Assembly: GCF_013184545.1 (NCBI RefSeq)
Contig: NZ_JAAOJA010000001.1
Span: 186,001-250,000, forward strand
Source: Pseudomonas tumuqii
GTDB lineage: Bacteria; Pseudomonadota; Gammaproteobacteria; Pseudomonadales; Pseudomonadaceae
Length of the DNA stretch: 64,000 nt
Direction: 5' to 3'
The notes under the pieces are model-generated. The model did no database searches. It was given only the letters and a program-made list of their open reading frames with translations, and was not told where the DNA came from. Numbering within the stretch: the stretch's first letter is position 1; each line of letters starts with the position of its first letter. Positions 19,064 through 28,100 of this stretch are shown piece after piece. The position numbers and the translations under genes were made by a program.

Positions 19064-19675
19064 ACGCCGGCGCGCGTAATCGAGAAAGGCAGAGATGTCC
19101 TGTGAGCAGAGCAGATGTGCAATGCCCCGCACTTCTGCTTCCGGCCAGTCCCACCAGGTCGTTTCGAGCAGCGCCAGGCGTTGCTCTTCCGCAAAGCGCC
19201 AGCGCACCTGTTGTGCGGGGTTGCCGGCGATTACGGCGTAAGGCGCTACATCGCGAGTGACCACACTACCGTTGGCGATGACTGCACCATGGCCAATAGT
19301 GACGCCAGACAGGATTATGCTGTTTGAGCAGATCCAGACATCACTGCCGATGACGACGTCGCCACGTGTACCGCCGTAGTCCACGATGTGCACAGCCTCC
19401 TCGATAAACGCCGGGAATGGAAAGCAGCTGACCCAGTCGGTGCGGTGATGCCCGCCCAGGTAGATCTGTACATTGCCGGCTAGCGAGCTGTAAGCGCCGA
19501 TCTTCAGCGTCGCGCCTTCGTTCCAGTCGTGTACCTGCGGCATCCCGTAGGTGCCGGTGCCAATGCTGTACTGGGGGTAGCGCTGGCGGAATTTCGCCTG
19601 GGCCCTGAGCAGTTTCGGCAGTTTTGCCGGTTTGCGTCCAAGCAGCCGCTGCAGGCGCTCCAGTAGCCTGTTCAT
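19052..19675 (-). CDS. CatB-type hexapeptide O-acyltransferase
   Basis: 207 residues. Left-handed beta-helix repeats are visible (IGAYSSLAGNVQIYLGG; DVVIGSDVWICSNSIILSGV; IGHGAVIANGSVVTRDV; YAVIAGNPAQQVRWRF). H76/H77 in LGGHHRTDW correspond to the catalytic histidine region of xenobiotic acetyltransferases. Such enzymes acetylate antibiotics or surface sugars; placement directly after waaL and a kinase-like gene (ATGA overlap) makes LPS core or O-antigen acetylation the better guess. It lacks membrane segments. It appears absent from the same place in P. aeruginosa PAO1. Confidence 0.85.
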   Translation of the reverse strand: MNRLLERLQRLLGRKPAKLPKLLRAQAKFRQRYPQYSIGTGTYGMPQVHDWNEGATLKIGAYSSLAGNVQIYLGGHHRTDWVSCFPFPAFIEEAVHIVDYGGTRGDVVIGSDVWICSNSIILSGVTIGHGAVIANGSVVTRDVAPYAVIAGNPAQQVRWRFAEEQRLALLETTWWDWPEAEVRGIAHLLCSQDISAFLDYARRRSAQ

Positions 19676-20343
19676 AGCCTGTCTCCACCGGGGCGCAGGT
19701 TATGCAGATCCTTGGCGAGGCGTTCCGCACTCTTGTTTCCACACTGCTGGCTGTAGCCGCGCAGCAGGGCTATATGGTGCTCCTGTGCCAGCCAAGCGCT
19801 GTCTTCTGTGTAACGCAGCATATGCTGCAGGTTGCGTTTGCGCTTCCAGCGTCCGAGCGGTTTGCCGGTGATCGTCATGTCGGAGAGATCAATCAGGCCA
19901 AATCTGTGGTTCGGCATGTACAGCACATTGCCCAGGTGCAGCGAGCGGAAGTACACACCAAGTTGATGCAGTTTGCCGAGGAACGAGCCGAAACGCTCAA
20001 TTTCTCCGTCGCGAGCATGCGACCCGAGGGCGCGCCAGTGATCGCGCAGGGTTTGCCCAGGGAGCGGCTGATAGCGCACTCCGTTGAGTTTGTGTTGCGG
20101 AATCAGCAGGGTGTCAACGATGTTGGGGGCGATGATGCCGAGTTGCTTGAGGCGCGCGGCATTTTCGGCAAAACGTTGTGCCGGGGCAGACCACAGCGCA
20201 GAGGACAACAGCCGCTTGCGCCGGTAGAGCTTGAGAAAGTCTCCACCGACAAGGCGCGCCACCTTGAGGCCATAGCCGTCTTCTTCGATGACTTTGGCGC
20301 CCTGCAGCAGGGCCTCGAGTTCCATTGCGCTGAGGATCTTCAT
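19672..20343 (-). CDS. Small LPS kinase-like protein (InaA-related)
   Basis: 223 residues from ATG 20343, which overlaps the waaL stop (ATGA); the open frame extends upstream within waaL, but that part is unlike the family. Kinase-like features are LKLYRRKRLL (nucleotide-site region), LGKLHQLGVYFRSLHLGNVL as the catalytic loop and FGLIDLSDM as the metal site. The loop has Ser where HRD kinases have the catalytic Asp. A similar gene sits between waaL and msbA in P. aeruginosa (PA4998). Role in core modification is inferred from position. Confidence 0.8.
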   Translation of the reverse strand: MKILSAMELEALLQGAKVIEEDGYGLKVARLVGGDFLKLYRRKRLLSSALWSAPAQRFAENAARLKQLGIIAPNIVDTLLIPQHKLNGVRYQPLPGQTLRDHWRALGSHARDGEIERFGSFLGKLHQLGVYFRSLHLGNVLYMPNHRFGLIDLSDMTITGKPLGRWKRKRNLQHMLRYTEDSAWLAQEHHIALLRGYSQQCGNKSAERLAKDLHNLRPGGDRL

Positions 20344-21485
20344 GGCTTGCTCTGCAGGCGCTGGCTGATGGAGAGCGCGGCGACCAGGGACAGGGGGATC
20401 CAGATCAGGAACCAATTTTCGTTGGGTCTGGATAAGAAGTTGCTGCCTTCGCTGAGGCCTGCCGCCAAGCCGTAGACGATCAAGGCAGACGCCAGTTGGA
20501 AATTGCCTGCATGGCGCTGCTGCAGGCAGCGCAGCAGGGTCACGCCATACATCAGCAGCCACAGGCTCAGGCCTACCAGGCCGAGTTCGAGCAGGACGGC
20601 CAGTTCGACATTGTGCGGGTCATTCAATGTCACACCGAGTCCCTTGATGTTGAATGCGAACTGGCTGTCGTATCCATGGCCGATCCACAGCTGCTCGCTG
20701 GCCTGACGAATGGCTTCGTTCCAGAGTTGCGGGCGGAAGGACAGACCGCGTTGCAGCAATAGATCGGGAGCCATAACCATGCAGATGCCGGCGGCCAGCG
20801 CCAGCGTCGCGATCAGGTAGAGTGCTCGGCGCCCGATCATCGGCAGCATCCACAGGCTAGTGAGGACCAGGGCCAGCAGCGGCGTGCGCGAGCCGGTGGC
20901 CAGCAGGGCTGCCAGCAGGGGCAGGGCGAGCATTATTGGCAGCCAGTCGTGGCGTTCGCTGCGGGTCAGCCAGGCGGCGATCCAGTACGTGCAGAAAAAG
21001 CCCAGCACATGAGAGGTCAGCAGCGGATTGCGCAGTGCACCGGTGCCGATCAGGCGTTCCCCGGCTGCCGGGCTTGTGAAGTAGAAGTACAGGTTGATCA
21101 GGGCGGCGAGGGCGGCGAGCATGGCGCCGATGCGCAGGGCCTTGAGCAGCAACTGCTCGTCCTTGCAGGCAATCAGTGTGCAGGCGGCGAACATCATGAA
21201 CACGTACAGAGGACGTTTGGCCAGCCCGCCCAGGCCGTCATCTGCCTGGGTCCAGGAGAGGCTGAACAGCAACCAGGCGGAGAAGACCAGGAAGACCAGC
21301 ACCACGGGCTCGCGAAGGATTAGCCGTAGGTTATGTGGTGCAACGATCAGGGCGAACAAGGCGGGTACGGCAATCAGGCCGTAGTAAAGCTTGGTGAACA
21401 GACTGCCATTGGCCACCCAGAACAGGCCGGTCAGCAGCACCAGATAGCCCAGCACCAGCCAATAGCGAACGATGAAGTTTTCCAT
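20340..21485 (-). CDS. waaL: O-antigen ligase (WaaL family)
   Basis: 381 residues from ATG 21485; a GTG at 21527 would add 14 residues, and neither start has a good ribosome site. It is a polytopic membrane protein with about 10-12 hydrophobic segments. The Wzy_C/WaaL region includes GSRTPLLALVLTSL, the periplasmic loop GLSFRPQLWNEAI with WIGHGYDSQF, and NDPHNVELAVLLELGLVGL, whose histidine is characteristic. WaaL joins undecaprenyl-linked O-antigen to lipid A-core in the periplasm. It heads a minus-strand operon with the kinase-like and acetyltransferase genes and is divergent from msbA. Confidence 0.9.
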   Translation of the reverse strand: MENFIVRYWLVLGYLVLLTGLFWVANGSLFTKLYYGLIAVPALFALIVAPHNLRLILREPVVLVFLVFSAWLLFSLSWTQADDGLGGLAKRPLYVFMMFAACTLIACKDEQLLLKALRIGAMLAALAALINLYFYFTSPAAGERLIGTGALRNPLLTSHVLGFFCTYWIAAWLTRSERHDWLPIMLALPLLAALLATGSRTPLLALVLTSLWMLPMIGRRALYLIATLALAAGICMVMAPDLLLQRGLSFRPQLWNEAIRQASEQLWIGHGYDSQFAFNIKGLGVTLNDPHNVELAVLLELGLVGLSLWLLMYGVTLLRCLQQRHAGNFQLASALIVYGLAAGLSEGSNFLSRPNENWFLIWIPLSLVAALSISQRLQSKP

Positions 21486-21641
21486 GAACAATAAAGGGGG
21501 ATTTGTCAGCGTTTGCGATGTCTGCACTGGACCAGGCCGGGGACTATTGAGAGTTGGGCATCTTAAAGCATCCGCCGGGAAGAGGCAGCCACTGCTGTGC
21601 TAAGCTCGGCTACCTTTTCGGCCCAGTCGAAGCGTGAGCGC

Positions 21642-23450
21642 ATGACCGACCAGCACCCAAACGCAGCCCCGGCTTCCAGTCTAAAAATCTATTTCCGCCT
21701 CCTCGGCTATGTGAAGCCCTACATCGGCTACTTCGCGATCAGCATCATCGGCTACGTGATCTTCGCCTCGACTCAGCCGATGCTCGCCGGCATTCTCAAG
21801 TACTTCGTCGATGGCCTGTCCAATCCCGAGGCGGTGCTGTTCCCGACGGTGCCCTACCTGCGTGATCTGCAACTGCTGCAGGCGGTGCCGCTGCTGATTG
21901 TGCTGATTGCCGCCTGGCAGGGCGTCGGGGCCTATCTGGGTAACTACTTCCTGGCCAAGGTTTCGTTGGGACTGGTGCACGATCTGCGCGTTTCGTTGTT
22001 CAACAGCCTGTTGGCGCTGCCCAACCGCTATTTCGACAATCACAACTCCGGGCATCTGATCTCGCGTATCACTTTCAATGTGACCATGGTCACTGGCGCG
22101 GCGACCGATGCGATCAAGGTGGTGATTCGCGAAGGCTTGACGGTGGTGTTCCTGTTTGCCTATCTGCTCTGGATGAATTGGCAACTGACCCTGGTGATGC
22201 TGGCTATTCTGCCGCTCATTGCGCTGATGGTCGGCAGCGCGAGCAAGAAATTCCGCAAGCAAAGCAAGAAGATCCAGGTGGCCATGGGCGATGTCACCCA
22301 CGTCGCCTCCGAGACCATCCAGGGCTATCGGGTAGTGCGCAGTTTTGGTGGCGAGGGTTACGAGTCCACGCGGTTTGCTGCCGCCAGTCAGGACAACACC
22401 AACAAGCAGTTGCGCATGACCAAGACCGGAGCGGTCTACACGCCCATGCTGCAACTGGTGATTTACAGTGCCATGGCGGTATTGATGTTCCTGGTGCTAT
22501 TCCTGCGCGGCGATGCCACGGCGGGCGATCTGGTGGCCTACATCACCGCCGCCGGCTTGCTGCCCAAGCCGATTCGCCAGCTTTCCGAGGTCAGTGCCAA
22601 TATCCAGAAAGGCCTGGCTGCCGCCGACAGCATCTTCGAGCAGCTCGACGAAGCCCCCGAGGTCGACCGCGGCACGGTCGAGCTCGATCGGGTCAGCGGT
22701 CGTCTGGAGGTGCGCAATCTGAGCTTCCAGTACCCTGGCGCCGAGAAGCCGGTGCTCAGCGATATCTCCTTCAGCGCCGAGCCCGGGCAGATGATCGCCC
22801 TGGTCGGTCGCTCCGGTAGCGGCAAGTCGACCCTGGCCAGCCTGATTCCGCGTTTCTATCACCATGAGACCGGGCAGATTCTGCTCGATGGAGTGGACGT
22901 CGAAGACTACAAGTTGCGTAACCTGCGCCGACATATCGCCCTGGTGACTCAGCAGGTCACCCTGTTCAACGACAGCGTGGCCAACAACATCGCCTATGGC
23001 GACCTGGCCGATGCGCCGCGCGAGGCCATCGAGCAGGCGGTTGAGGCGGCCTACGCCAAGGAATTCATCGACAAGCTGCCGCAGGGGCTGGATACCGAGG
23101 TCGGCGAGAATGGCGTGCTGCTCTCCGGCGGCCAGCGCCAGCGTCTGGCGATTGCCCGGGCCTTGCTCAAGGACGCGCCGATTCTGGTGCTGGACGAGGC
23201 GACTTCGGCCCTCGATACCGAATCCGAGCGGCATATCCAGGCGGCCCTGGATCGGGTGATGACGGGGCGGACCACGCTGGTCATCGCCCACCGCCTGTCG
23301 ACCATCGAGAAAGCCGACCTGATTCTGGTCATGGACCAGGGGCGGATCGTCGAGCGTGGCACCCATGCCAGTCTGCTCGAGCAGAACGGTTTCTATGCGC
23401 GCCTGCATGCGCTGGGACTGGATGAAAGCGCGCCATTGGATATCGCCTGA
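21642..23450 (+). CDS. msbA: Lipid A-core flippase, ABC exporter
   Basis: 602 residues from ATG 21642. An upstream in-frame start at 21597 would add 15 residues unlike the family. The N-terminal half has six membrane segments (residues about 30-330). The nucleotide-binding half has Walker A GRSGSGKST near 388, the signature LSGGQRQR near 494 and Walker B ILVLDEATS near 514. MsbA flips lipid A-core across the inner membrane. Its neighbours waaL and hldE act directly after and before it. Confidence 0.96.
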   Translation: MTDQHPNAAPASSLKIYFRLLGYVKPYIGYFAISIIGYVIFASTQPMLAGILKYFVDGLSNPEAVLFPTVPYLRDLQLLQAVPLLIVLIAAWQGVGAYLGNYFLAKVSLGLVHDLRVSLFNSLLALPNRYFDNHNSGHLISRITFNVTMVTGAATDAIKVVIREGLTVVFLFAYLLWMNWQLTLVMLAILPLIALMVGSASKKFRKQSKKIQVAMGDVTHVASETIQGYRVVRSFGGEGYESTRFAAASQDNTNKQLRMTKTGAVYTPMLQLVIYSAMAVLMFLVLFLRGDATAGDLVAYITAAGLLPKPIRQLSEVSANIQKGLAAADSIFEQLDEAPEVDRGTVELDRVSGRLEVRNLSFQYPGAEKPVLSDISFSAEPGQMIALVGRSGSGKSTLASLIPRFYHHETGQILLDGVDVEDYKLRNLRRHIALVTQQVTLFNDSVANNIAYGDLADAPREAIEQAVEAAYAKEFIDKLPQGLDTEVGENGVLLSGGQRQRLAIARALLKDAPILVLDEATSALDTESERHIQAALDRVMTGRTTLVIAHRLSTIEKADLILVMDQGRIVERGTHASLLEQNGFYARLHALGLDESAPLDIA

Positions 23451-23489
23451 TAAACTACGCGCCCGCCACTTGAGGCCACCGGAGTTCAC

Positions 23490-24911
23490 ATGAAGTTGTC
23501 CATGCCCCGTTTCGACCAAGCCCCCGTCCTGGTGGTGGGCGATGTCATGCTCGACCGCTACTGGCATGGCGGCACCTCGCGGATTTCGCCGGAGGCGCCG
23601 GTGCCGGTGGTCAAGGTCGAGCAGATCGAAGACCGTCCGGGCGGTGCCGCCAACGTGGCGTTGAACATTGCCGCGCTGGGGGCGCCGGCGCTGCTGGTCG
23701 GTGTGACCGGCGACGACGAGGCGGCCGCCAGCCTGAGCGACCGACTGCAGGCGGTGGGGGTCAAGACCCATTTCCAGCGTATCGTCGGCCAGCCGACCAT
23801 CGTCAAGCTGCGGGTCATGAGCCGGCATCAGCAACTGCTGCGCATGGACTTCGAACAGCCCTTCAATACCGATGCCGCGGCCTTGGCGGTCGAGGTCGAG
23901 GCGTTGCTCGCCGGGGTCAAGGTGCTGGTGCTGTCCGACTACGGCAAGGGCGCGCTGCAGAATCATCAGGTGCTGATCCAGGCGGCGCTGGCCAAGGGCA
24001 TTGCGGTATTGGCCGACCCCAAGGGCAAGGATTTCTCGATCTACCGCGGCGTCAGCCTGATCACGCCGAATCTCAACGAGTTCGAGACCATCGTCGGTCA
24101 TTGCGTCGACGAGGCCGAACTGGTGGCCAAGGGCGCACGCATGATGCGCGAGCTGGAGTTGGGCGCGCTGCTGATTACCCGCGGCGAGCACGGCATGACC
24201 CTGCTGCGCCCCGATCACCCGGCGCTGCACCTGCCGGCCCGCGCCCGTGAAGTGTTCGACGTCACCGGTGCCGGCGATACGGTGATCTCGACCCTGGCGG
24301 CCTCCCTGGCCGCTGGCGAGGAATTGCCCCAGGCCGTGGCCTTGGCCAACCTGGCGGCCGGTATCGTGGTCGGCAAGCTGGGTACCGCCGCCATCAGTGC
24401 ACCGGAACTGCGCCGGGCGATCCAGCGCGAGGCCGGTTCCGAGCGCGGCGTGCTGAGTCCGGATCAGCTGTTGCTGGCCATCGAGGACGCCCGTGCCCAT
24501 GGCGAGAAGATCGTCTTCACCAACGGCTGTTTCGACATCCTGCATGCCGGCCACGTGGCTTACCTGGAGCAGGCCCGGGCCCAGGGGGACCGCCTGGTGC
24601 TGGCGGTCAACGACGATGCCTCGGTCACTCGCCTGAAAGGCCCCGGTCGACCGATCAATTCGGTGGATCGGCGCATGGCCGTGCTCGCCGGCCTCGGCGC
24701 GGTGGATTGGGTGGTGAGCTTCAGCGAAGACACCCCGGAGAACTTGCTGCGCGAGGTCAAGCCGGACGTGCTGGTCAAGGGCGGCGACTACGGCATCGAT
24801 CAGGTGGTCGGCGCCGACATCGTCAGCGCCTACGGTGGCGAAGTGCGGGTGCTGGGGCTGGTGGCAAACAGCTCGACCACCGCCATCGTCGAGAAGATCC
24901 GCAACAACTGA
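23490..24911 (+). CDS. hldE: Bifunctional D-beta-heptose 7-phosphate kinase / 1-phosphate adenylyltransferase
   Basis: 473 residues. The N-terminal PfkB-type kinase (about 1-318) has [18 protein letters not shown] and [15 protein letters not shown]; the C-terminal nucleotidyltransferase (about 340-473) has [20 protein letters not shown] with its HxGH motif. The fused enzyme performs two steps of ADP-heptose synthesis, feeding WaaC and WaaF. It starts 39 nt after msbA and is probably in the same transcript. A long hairpin lies directly after its stop. Confidence 0.97.
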   Translation: MKLSMPRFDQAPVLVVGDVMLDRYWHGGTSRISPEAPVPVVKVEQIEDRPGGAANVALNIAALGAPALLVGVTGDDEAAASLSDRLQAVGVKTHFQRIVGQPTIVKLRVMSRHQQLLRMDFEQPFNTDAAALAVEVEALLAGVKVLVLSDYGKGALQNHQVLIQAALAKGIAVLADPKGKDFSIYRGVSLITPNLNEFETIVGHCVDEAELVAKGARMMRELELGALLITRGEHGMTLLRPDHPALHLPARAREVFDVTGAGDTVISTLAASLAAGEELPQAVALANLAAGIVVGKLGTAAISAPELRRAIQREAGSERGVLSPDQLLLAIEDARAHGEKIVFTNGCFDILHAGHVAYLEQARAQGDRLVLAVNDDASVTRLKGPGRPINSVDRRMAVLAGLGAVDWVVSFSEDTPENLLREVKPDVLVKGGDYGIDQVVGADIVSAYGGEVRVLGLVANSSTTAIVEKIRNN

Positions 24912-24915
24912 TCCA

Positions 24916-24946
24916 GCATGCCGTTCAACCCGGTTGAGCGGCGTGC
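24916..24946. terminator. Long hairpin between hldE and a convergent gene
   Basis: A 31-bp near-perfect palindrome (GCATGCCGTTCAAC, CCG, then its complement with two wobble pairs) spans the end of hldE and the last codons of the minus-strand gene. No real U-run follows on either strand. It could end transcription both ways with help, or simply protect 3' ends. Confidence 0.45.
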
Positions 24947-25884
24947 AGTTTGGCTGCTGCTGATGTGACCGGCGCTCGCGGCTTCGCCGCCGGTTTGGGG
25001 GGTGTGGCGCCGAGCTGTTGCTGGCTCAGCCAGTCTTTCCAGCGGATCCGTTCGTCGCGCACCAGCCAGCCGTCCTGCGCCGCGAAACTCTCTGCCAGCC
25101 ACAGACCGCGGGTGCTGGCGGCTTTCAGCTGGCCTTTGTTGAGTGTCAGCAGTTCGGCGGTCGGCCGCCCCTGGTGCAGCGGTATCAGGTACAGGTCGGG
25201 GCGACTGCGGTCGAGGCGGGCGACCAGCTTGCCGTCCTCCAGGCGTTCGTCGACGTGGAACAGGCTGAGTTGCCTGGCCTCTTTGGGCAGCTCCAGGCGC
25301 AGGTCGTAGACCAGCTGCAACGAGGCCGTGGGCAGGTGCACATAGGCGCGCGGGCGTTCCAGCAGGGTCAGGTTGCCGCATTGCACCGGGCGCGCCGCGC
25401 CGGACAGTGGGCTGAGTTGAAAGTGCAGGGTCTCGCGGTAGTGCAAGGCACCTCGATAGGGCGAGGGCAGCCAGGTTTCGCCGAAGCGGCCACTCAGCCA
25501 GCCTTCGGGGGTTTCCAGCAGGCACTCTTCGGCAACCTCCTGGATGGCGGTGAGCAGCGGCAGGTTGAGTTCGTGGGCGGGCACGTAGCCGGAGATCAGC
25601 TTGAGCACCACGTCGCCCCGGTCCAGGCGCCGCTGGCGGACCAGAATCCAATAGTCCCGACCTTGCCAGTTCAGGGTCAGGCGCACCGAAACCCCCAGGT
25701 TGGCCAACTCCACGGCGAAGCGTTGGTTGTCGATCACCTCGATGGCACGGCGCCGGCCGAGCATTTCGCTGAAGTTCAGTGGTCGGCCCAGGCTCTGGTA
25801 GCTGATGCCGTCCGCGCTGGCCTCGACGAACAAGGGCAGGGTCTTGAAGGCGCTGGGGTCATGCTGGTTAAGCGTGCGCGACAT
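24925..25884 (-). CDS. Conserved Pseudomonas protein with a degenerate Nudix-like box
   Basis: 319 residues; not assigned to a characterised family. The N-terminal half is beta-rich. GYVPAHELNLPLLTAIQEVA followed by EECLLETPEGW (about residues 95-125) resembles the Nudix box: Gly and Glu are spaced as expected, but two extra residues follow, the first Arg is Gln and the last Gly is Leu. The C-terminus (about 290-319) is Pro/Ala/Lys-rich and probably disordered. It corresponds to PA4993 of P. aeruginosa. No membrane segment or signal peptide is seen. Activity cannot be claimed. Confidence 0.75.
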   Translation of the reverse strand: MSRTLNQHDPSAFKTLPLFVEASADGISYQSLGRPLNFSEMLGRRRAIEVIDNQRFAVELANLGVSVRLTLNWQGRDYWILVRQRRLDRGDVVLKLISGYVPAHELNLPLLTAIQEVAEECLLETPEGWLSGRFGETWLPSPYRGALHYRETLHFQLSPLSGAARPVQCGNLTLLERPRAYVHLPTASLQLVYDLRLELPKEARQLSLFHVDERLEDGKLVARLDRSRPDLYLIPLHQGRPTAELLTLNKGQLKAASTRGLWLAESFAAQDGWLVRDERIRWKDWLSQQQLGATPPKPAAKPRAPVTSAAAKLHAAQPG

Positions 25885-26014
25885 GTCGGCTCCTACATTG
25901 CGTTGGGGGCGGCCCAGATCGGGCTGTTTGTAAGGCAGGGCCGGCGTGGTTGCAAGGGATGCCGTTGCGCGGCTGAAACCACGCCGGCCTCGATGCGCAG
26001 CGCGTTATGCCGAG

Positions 26015-26833
26015 TCAGGCAATATCCTGAATGACCGCCGCGGCAGTCGCGACATTATGGGCCAGGTGTTGCGCATTGATGGTGCCGACGATCGCACAGT
26101 TCACCGCCGGGTGGGCGAAAATCAGCTCGAAGCTGGCACGCACCGGGTCTTCCCCCGGGGCCAGGCAGGCATGCCCGCTGGCCAGGGCTTTCTTGATCAG
26201 GATGCCTTTGCCGTGCTGCTCGGCGTAGTCCAGTACCGGCAGCTCGCTCTGTTCATTGAGGTTGTAGGTGACCATCGCACAGTCGCCCTGTTCGAGTGCC
26301 AGCAGGCCGCCCTCGACGGTTTTGCCGGACAGGCCGAAGCCGCGAATCTTGCCTTCGCGCTTGAGCTCGGCAAGGGTTTCATAGACGCCGCTGTTGCGCA
26401 GGATGGCCAGGTCGTTGCCGTCGGAATGCACCAGCACCAGGTCGATGAAGTCGGTTTCCAGGCGCTTGAGGCTGCGTTCCACCGAGAAGCGCGTGTGGGC
26501 CGGGGAGAAGTCGAAACTGGAGTGGCCGCCCTCGAACTCTTCGCCGACCTTGCTGACGATCACCCACTGCTGGCGCTGGCCGCGCAGCAGCGGGCCGAGG
26601 CGGCTTTCGCTGCTGCCATAGGCGGGGGCGGTGTCGATCAGGTTGATCCCCAGATCATGGGCCTGGGCGAGCAACTCGATGACCGCCGCGTCGTCGGGAA
26701 TAGTGAAGCCGTTGGGGTATTTCACGCCCTGGTCGCGGCCGATCTTCACCGTGCCGAGGCCCAGGGGCGAGACCAGCAGCTCGGTCGAACCGAGCGGGCG
26801 GTGCAGGTTGTGCAGGGTATGCAAGGCGTGCAT
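26015..26833 (-). CDS. Aldo/keto reductase
   Basis: 272 residues, TIM-barrel NADPH-dependent oxidoreductase. INLIDTAPAYGSSESRLGPL carries the catalytic Asp and Tyr, VIVSKVG the catalytic Lys, and IDLVLVHSDGND the catalytic His position. The substrate cannot be told. It begins at ATG 26833, sharing one base with the stop of the FAD oxidoreductase gene (TAATG), so the two are translationally coupled and perhaps act in one pathway. Confidence 0.9.
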   Translation of the reverse strand: MHALHTLHNLHRPLGSTELLVSPLGLGTVKIGRDQGVKYPNGFTIPDDAAVIELLAQAHDLGINLIDTAPAYGSSESRLGPLLRGQRQQWVIVSKVGEEFEGGHSSFDFSPAHTRFSVERSLKRLETDFIDLVLVHSDGNDLAILRNSGVYETLAELKREGKIRGFGLSGKTVEGGLLALEQGDCAMVTYNLNEQSELPVLDYAEQHGKGILIKKALASGHACLAPGEDPVRASFELIFAHPAVNCAIVGTINAQHLAHNVATAAAVIQDIA

Positions 26834-28005
26834 TAGAACAGTTCCTCCCAGGCTGGGCGCGCTACGGCCGGACGGGGCAGGGCCGGGAGCGGCGCATGGG
26901 TGGCGGGCTGGATGCCGTCACGGTCGAGAGCCGCCAGTACGCGATCGGCGAAATCCGGGGCTAATGCCAGTTTAGTCGGCCAGCCGACCAGCAGTTGGCC
27001 TTGTTCGGCGAGAAAGGCGTTATCCGGGCGGACCAGGCCGGACTGCGCCGGTTCGGCGCGCTCGACGCGCAGGGTTGCCCAGCGTGCGCGGGAGAGGTCG
27101 ACCCAGGGCAGCAGGGCGCCGATTTCCTTCTGCGCGGCCTGGATCTGCGCGGCTGCGTCGCGGGCCACGCCTTCCGCCTCGGCCAGGTCGCCGCCGAGGT
27201 ACCAGACCCACTCGCCATCGGCCGCCGGATGCGTGGTGACGGTGACCCGCGGCTTCGGTCCGCCGCCGAGGCAGTGGGCGTACAGCGGTTTCAGGGTCGG
27301 CCCCTTGACCAGCACCATATGCAACGGCCGCAGTTGCTGCACGGGCTGGGTGAGGCCCAGCGCGGCGAGCAGGGCGGCGTTGCCGCGGCCGGCGCTGAGC
27401 ACGATGCGCTGCGCGCGAATCTCGCGGCCGTCGACGAGCAGGCCGACCAGTTGACCCTGTTCGTGCAGCGGTGCGATGGACTCGGCGGCCAGCAGGCCGT
27501 CGCCGGCCAGTTCGGCCAGGCGGGCGATCAGACTGGGTACATCCAGCACCAGTTCGGCCAGACGGTAGACCTTGCCCTTGAATTTCGGGTGCTGCAGCGC
27601 GGGCGGCAGTTGCTCGCCCTTGACCTGGTCGACCCGGCCGCGCACCGCCTTGCTGGCGAAGAAACTGGTGATATTGCCGGCCAGGCTGCCGGGCGACCAC
27701 AGGTAATGGGCATCGGACAGCAGGCGCACGCCGGAGAGGTCCAGCTCGCCGCTGCCGGCCAGTGCCTCGCGCCAGCGGCGCGGCATGTCGGCGATGGCTT
27801 CCGAGGCGCCAGTCAGGGCGCCGTGCAGGGCGTACTTGGCGCCGCCATGGATGATGCCCTGCGATTTGACGCTTTGCCCGCCGCCCAGGCTGGCGTTTTC
27901 CACCAGCAGGGTGGCAAAGCCCTGGCGGCGCAAGCGCGCATTCAGCCAGAGGCCGGCGATACCACCGCCGACGATCAGAATGTCAGTGCTCAGAGCCTGG
28001 GACAT
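26833..28005 (-). CDS. FAD-dependent oxidoreductase (DadA/GlpD-like)
   Basis: 390 residues. DILIVGGGIAGLWLNARLRR at the N-terminus is the FAD-binding GxGxxG motif. The internal IVLSAGRGNAALLAALGL is typical of the DAO family's second FAD contact. Databases often label relatives as glycerol-3-phosphate dehydrogenase, but at 390 residues it is shorter than GlpD and its substrate is unknown. It is coupled to the downstream aldo/keto reductase. No signal peptide. Confidence 0.85.
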   Translation of the reverse strand: MSQALSTDILIVGGGIAGLWLNARLRRQGFATLLVENASLGGGQSVKSQGIIHGGAKYALHGALTGASEAIADMPRRWREALAGSGELDLSGVRLLSDAHYLWSPGSLAGNITSFFASKAVRGRVDQVKGEQLPPALQHPKFKGKVYRLAELVLDVPSLIARLAELAGDGLLAAESIAPLHEQGQLVGLLVDGREIRAQRIVLSAGRGNAALLAALGLTQPVQQLRPLHMVLVKGPTLKPLYAHCLGGGPKPRVTVTTHPAADGEWVWYLGGDLAEAEGVARDAAAQIQAAQKEIGALLPWVDLSRARWATLRVERAEPAQSGLVRPDNAFLAEQGQLLVGWPTKLALAPDFADRVLAALDRDGIQPATHAPLPALPRPAVARPAWEELF

Positions 28006-28100
28006 GCGAGGGCCTCATTGGAAATCAGGCCCGCAGTATAACGGCAAGTGCTGGTGACGGGCTTCCAGGCTCAAGCGGCAGCTTGGCGCTCACGGTTGGT

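Noticed and set aside
19100..19675. Chloramphenicol acetyltransferase as an antibiotic resistance gene
   Set aside because: The hexapeptide fold matches, but context (waaL operon, translational coupling) favours a surface sugar substrate; resistance is not supported.
22497..24554. 685-codon open frame on - across msbA and hldE
   Set aside because: It spans two well-supported genes on the other strand and has the biased composition of an antisense GC-rich frame.
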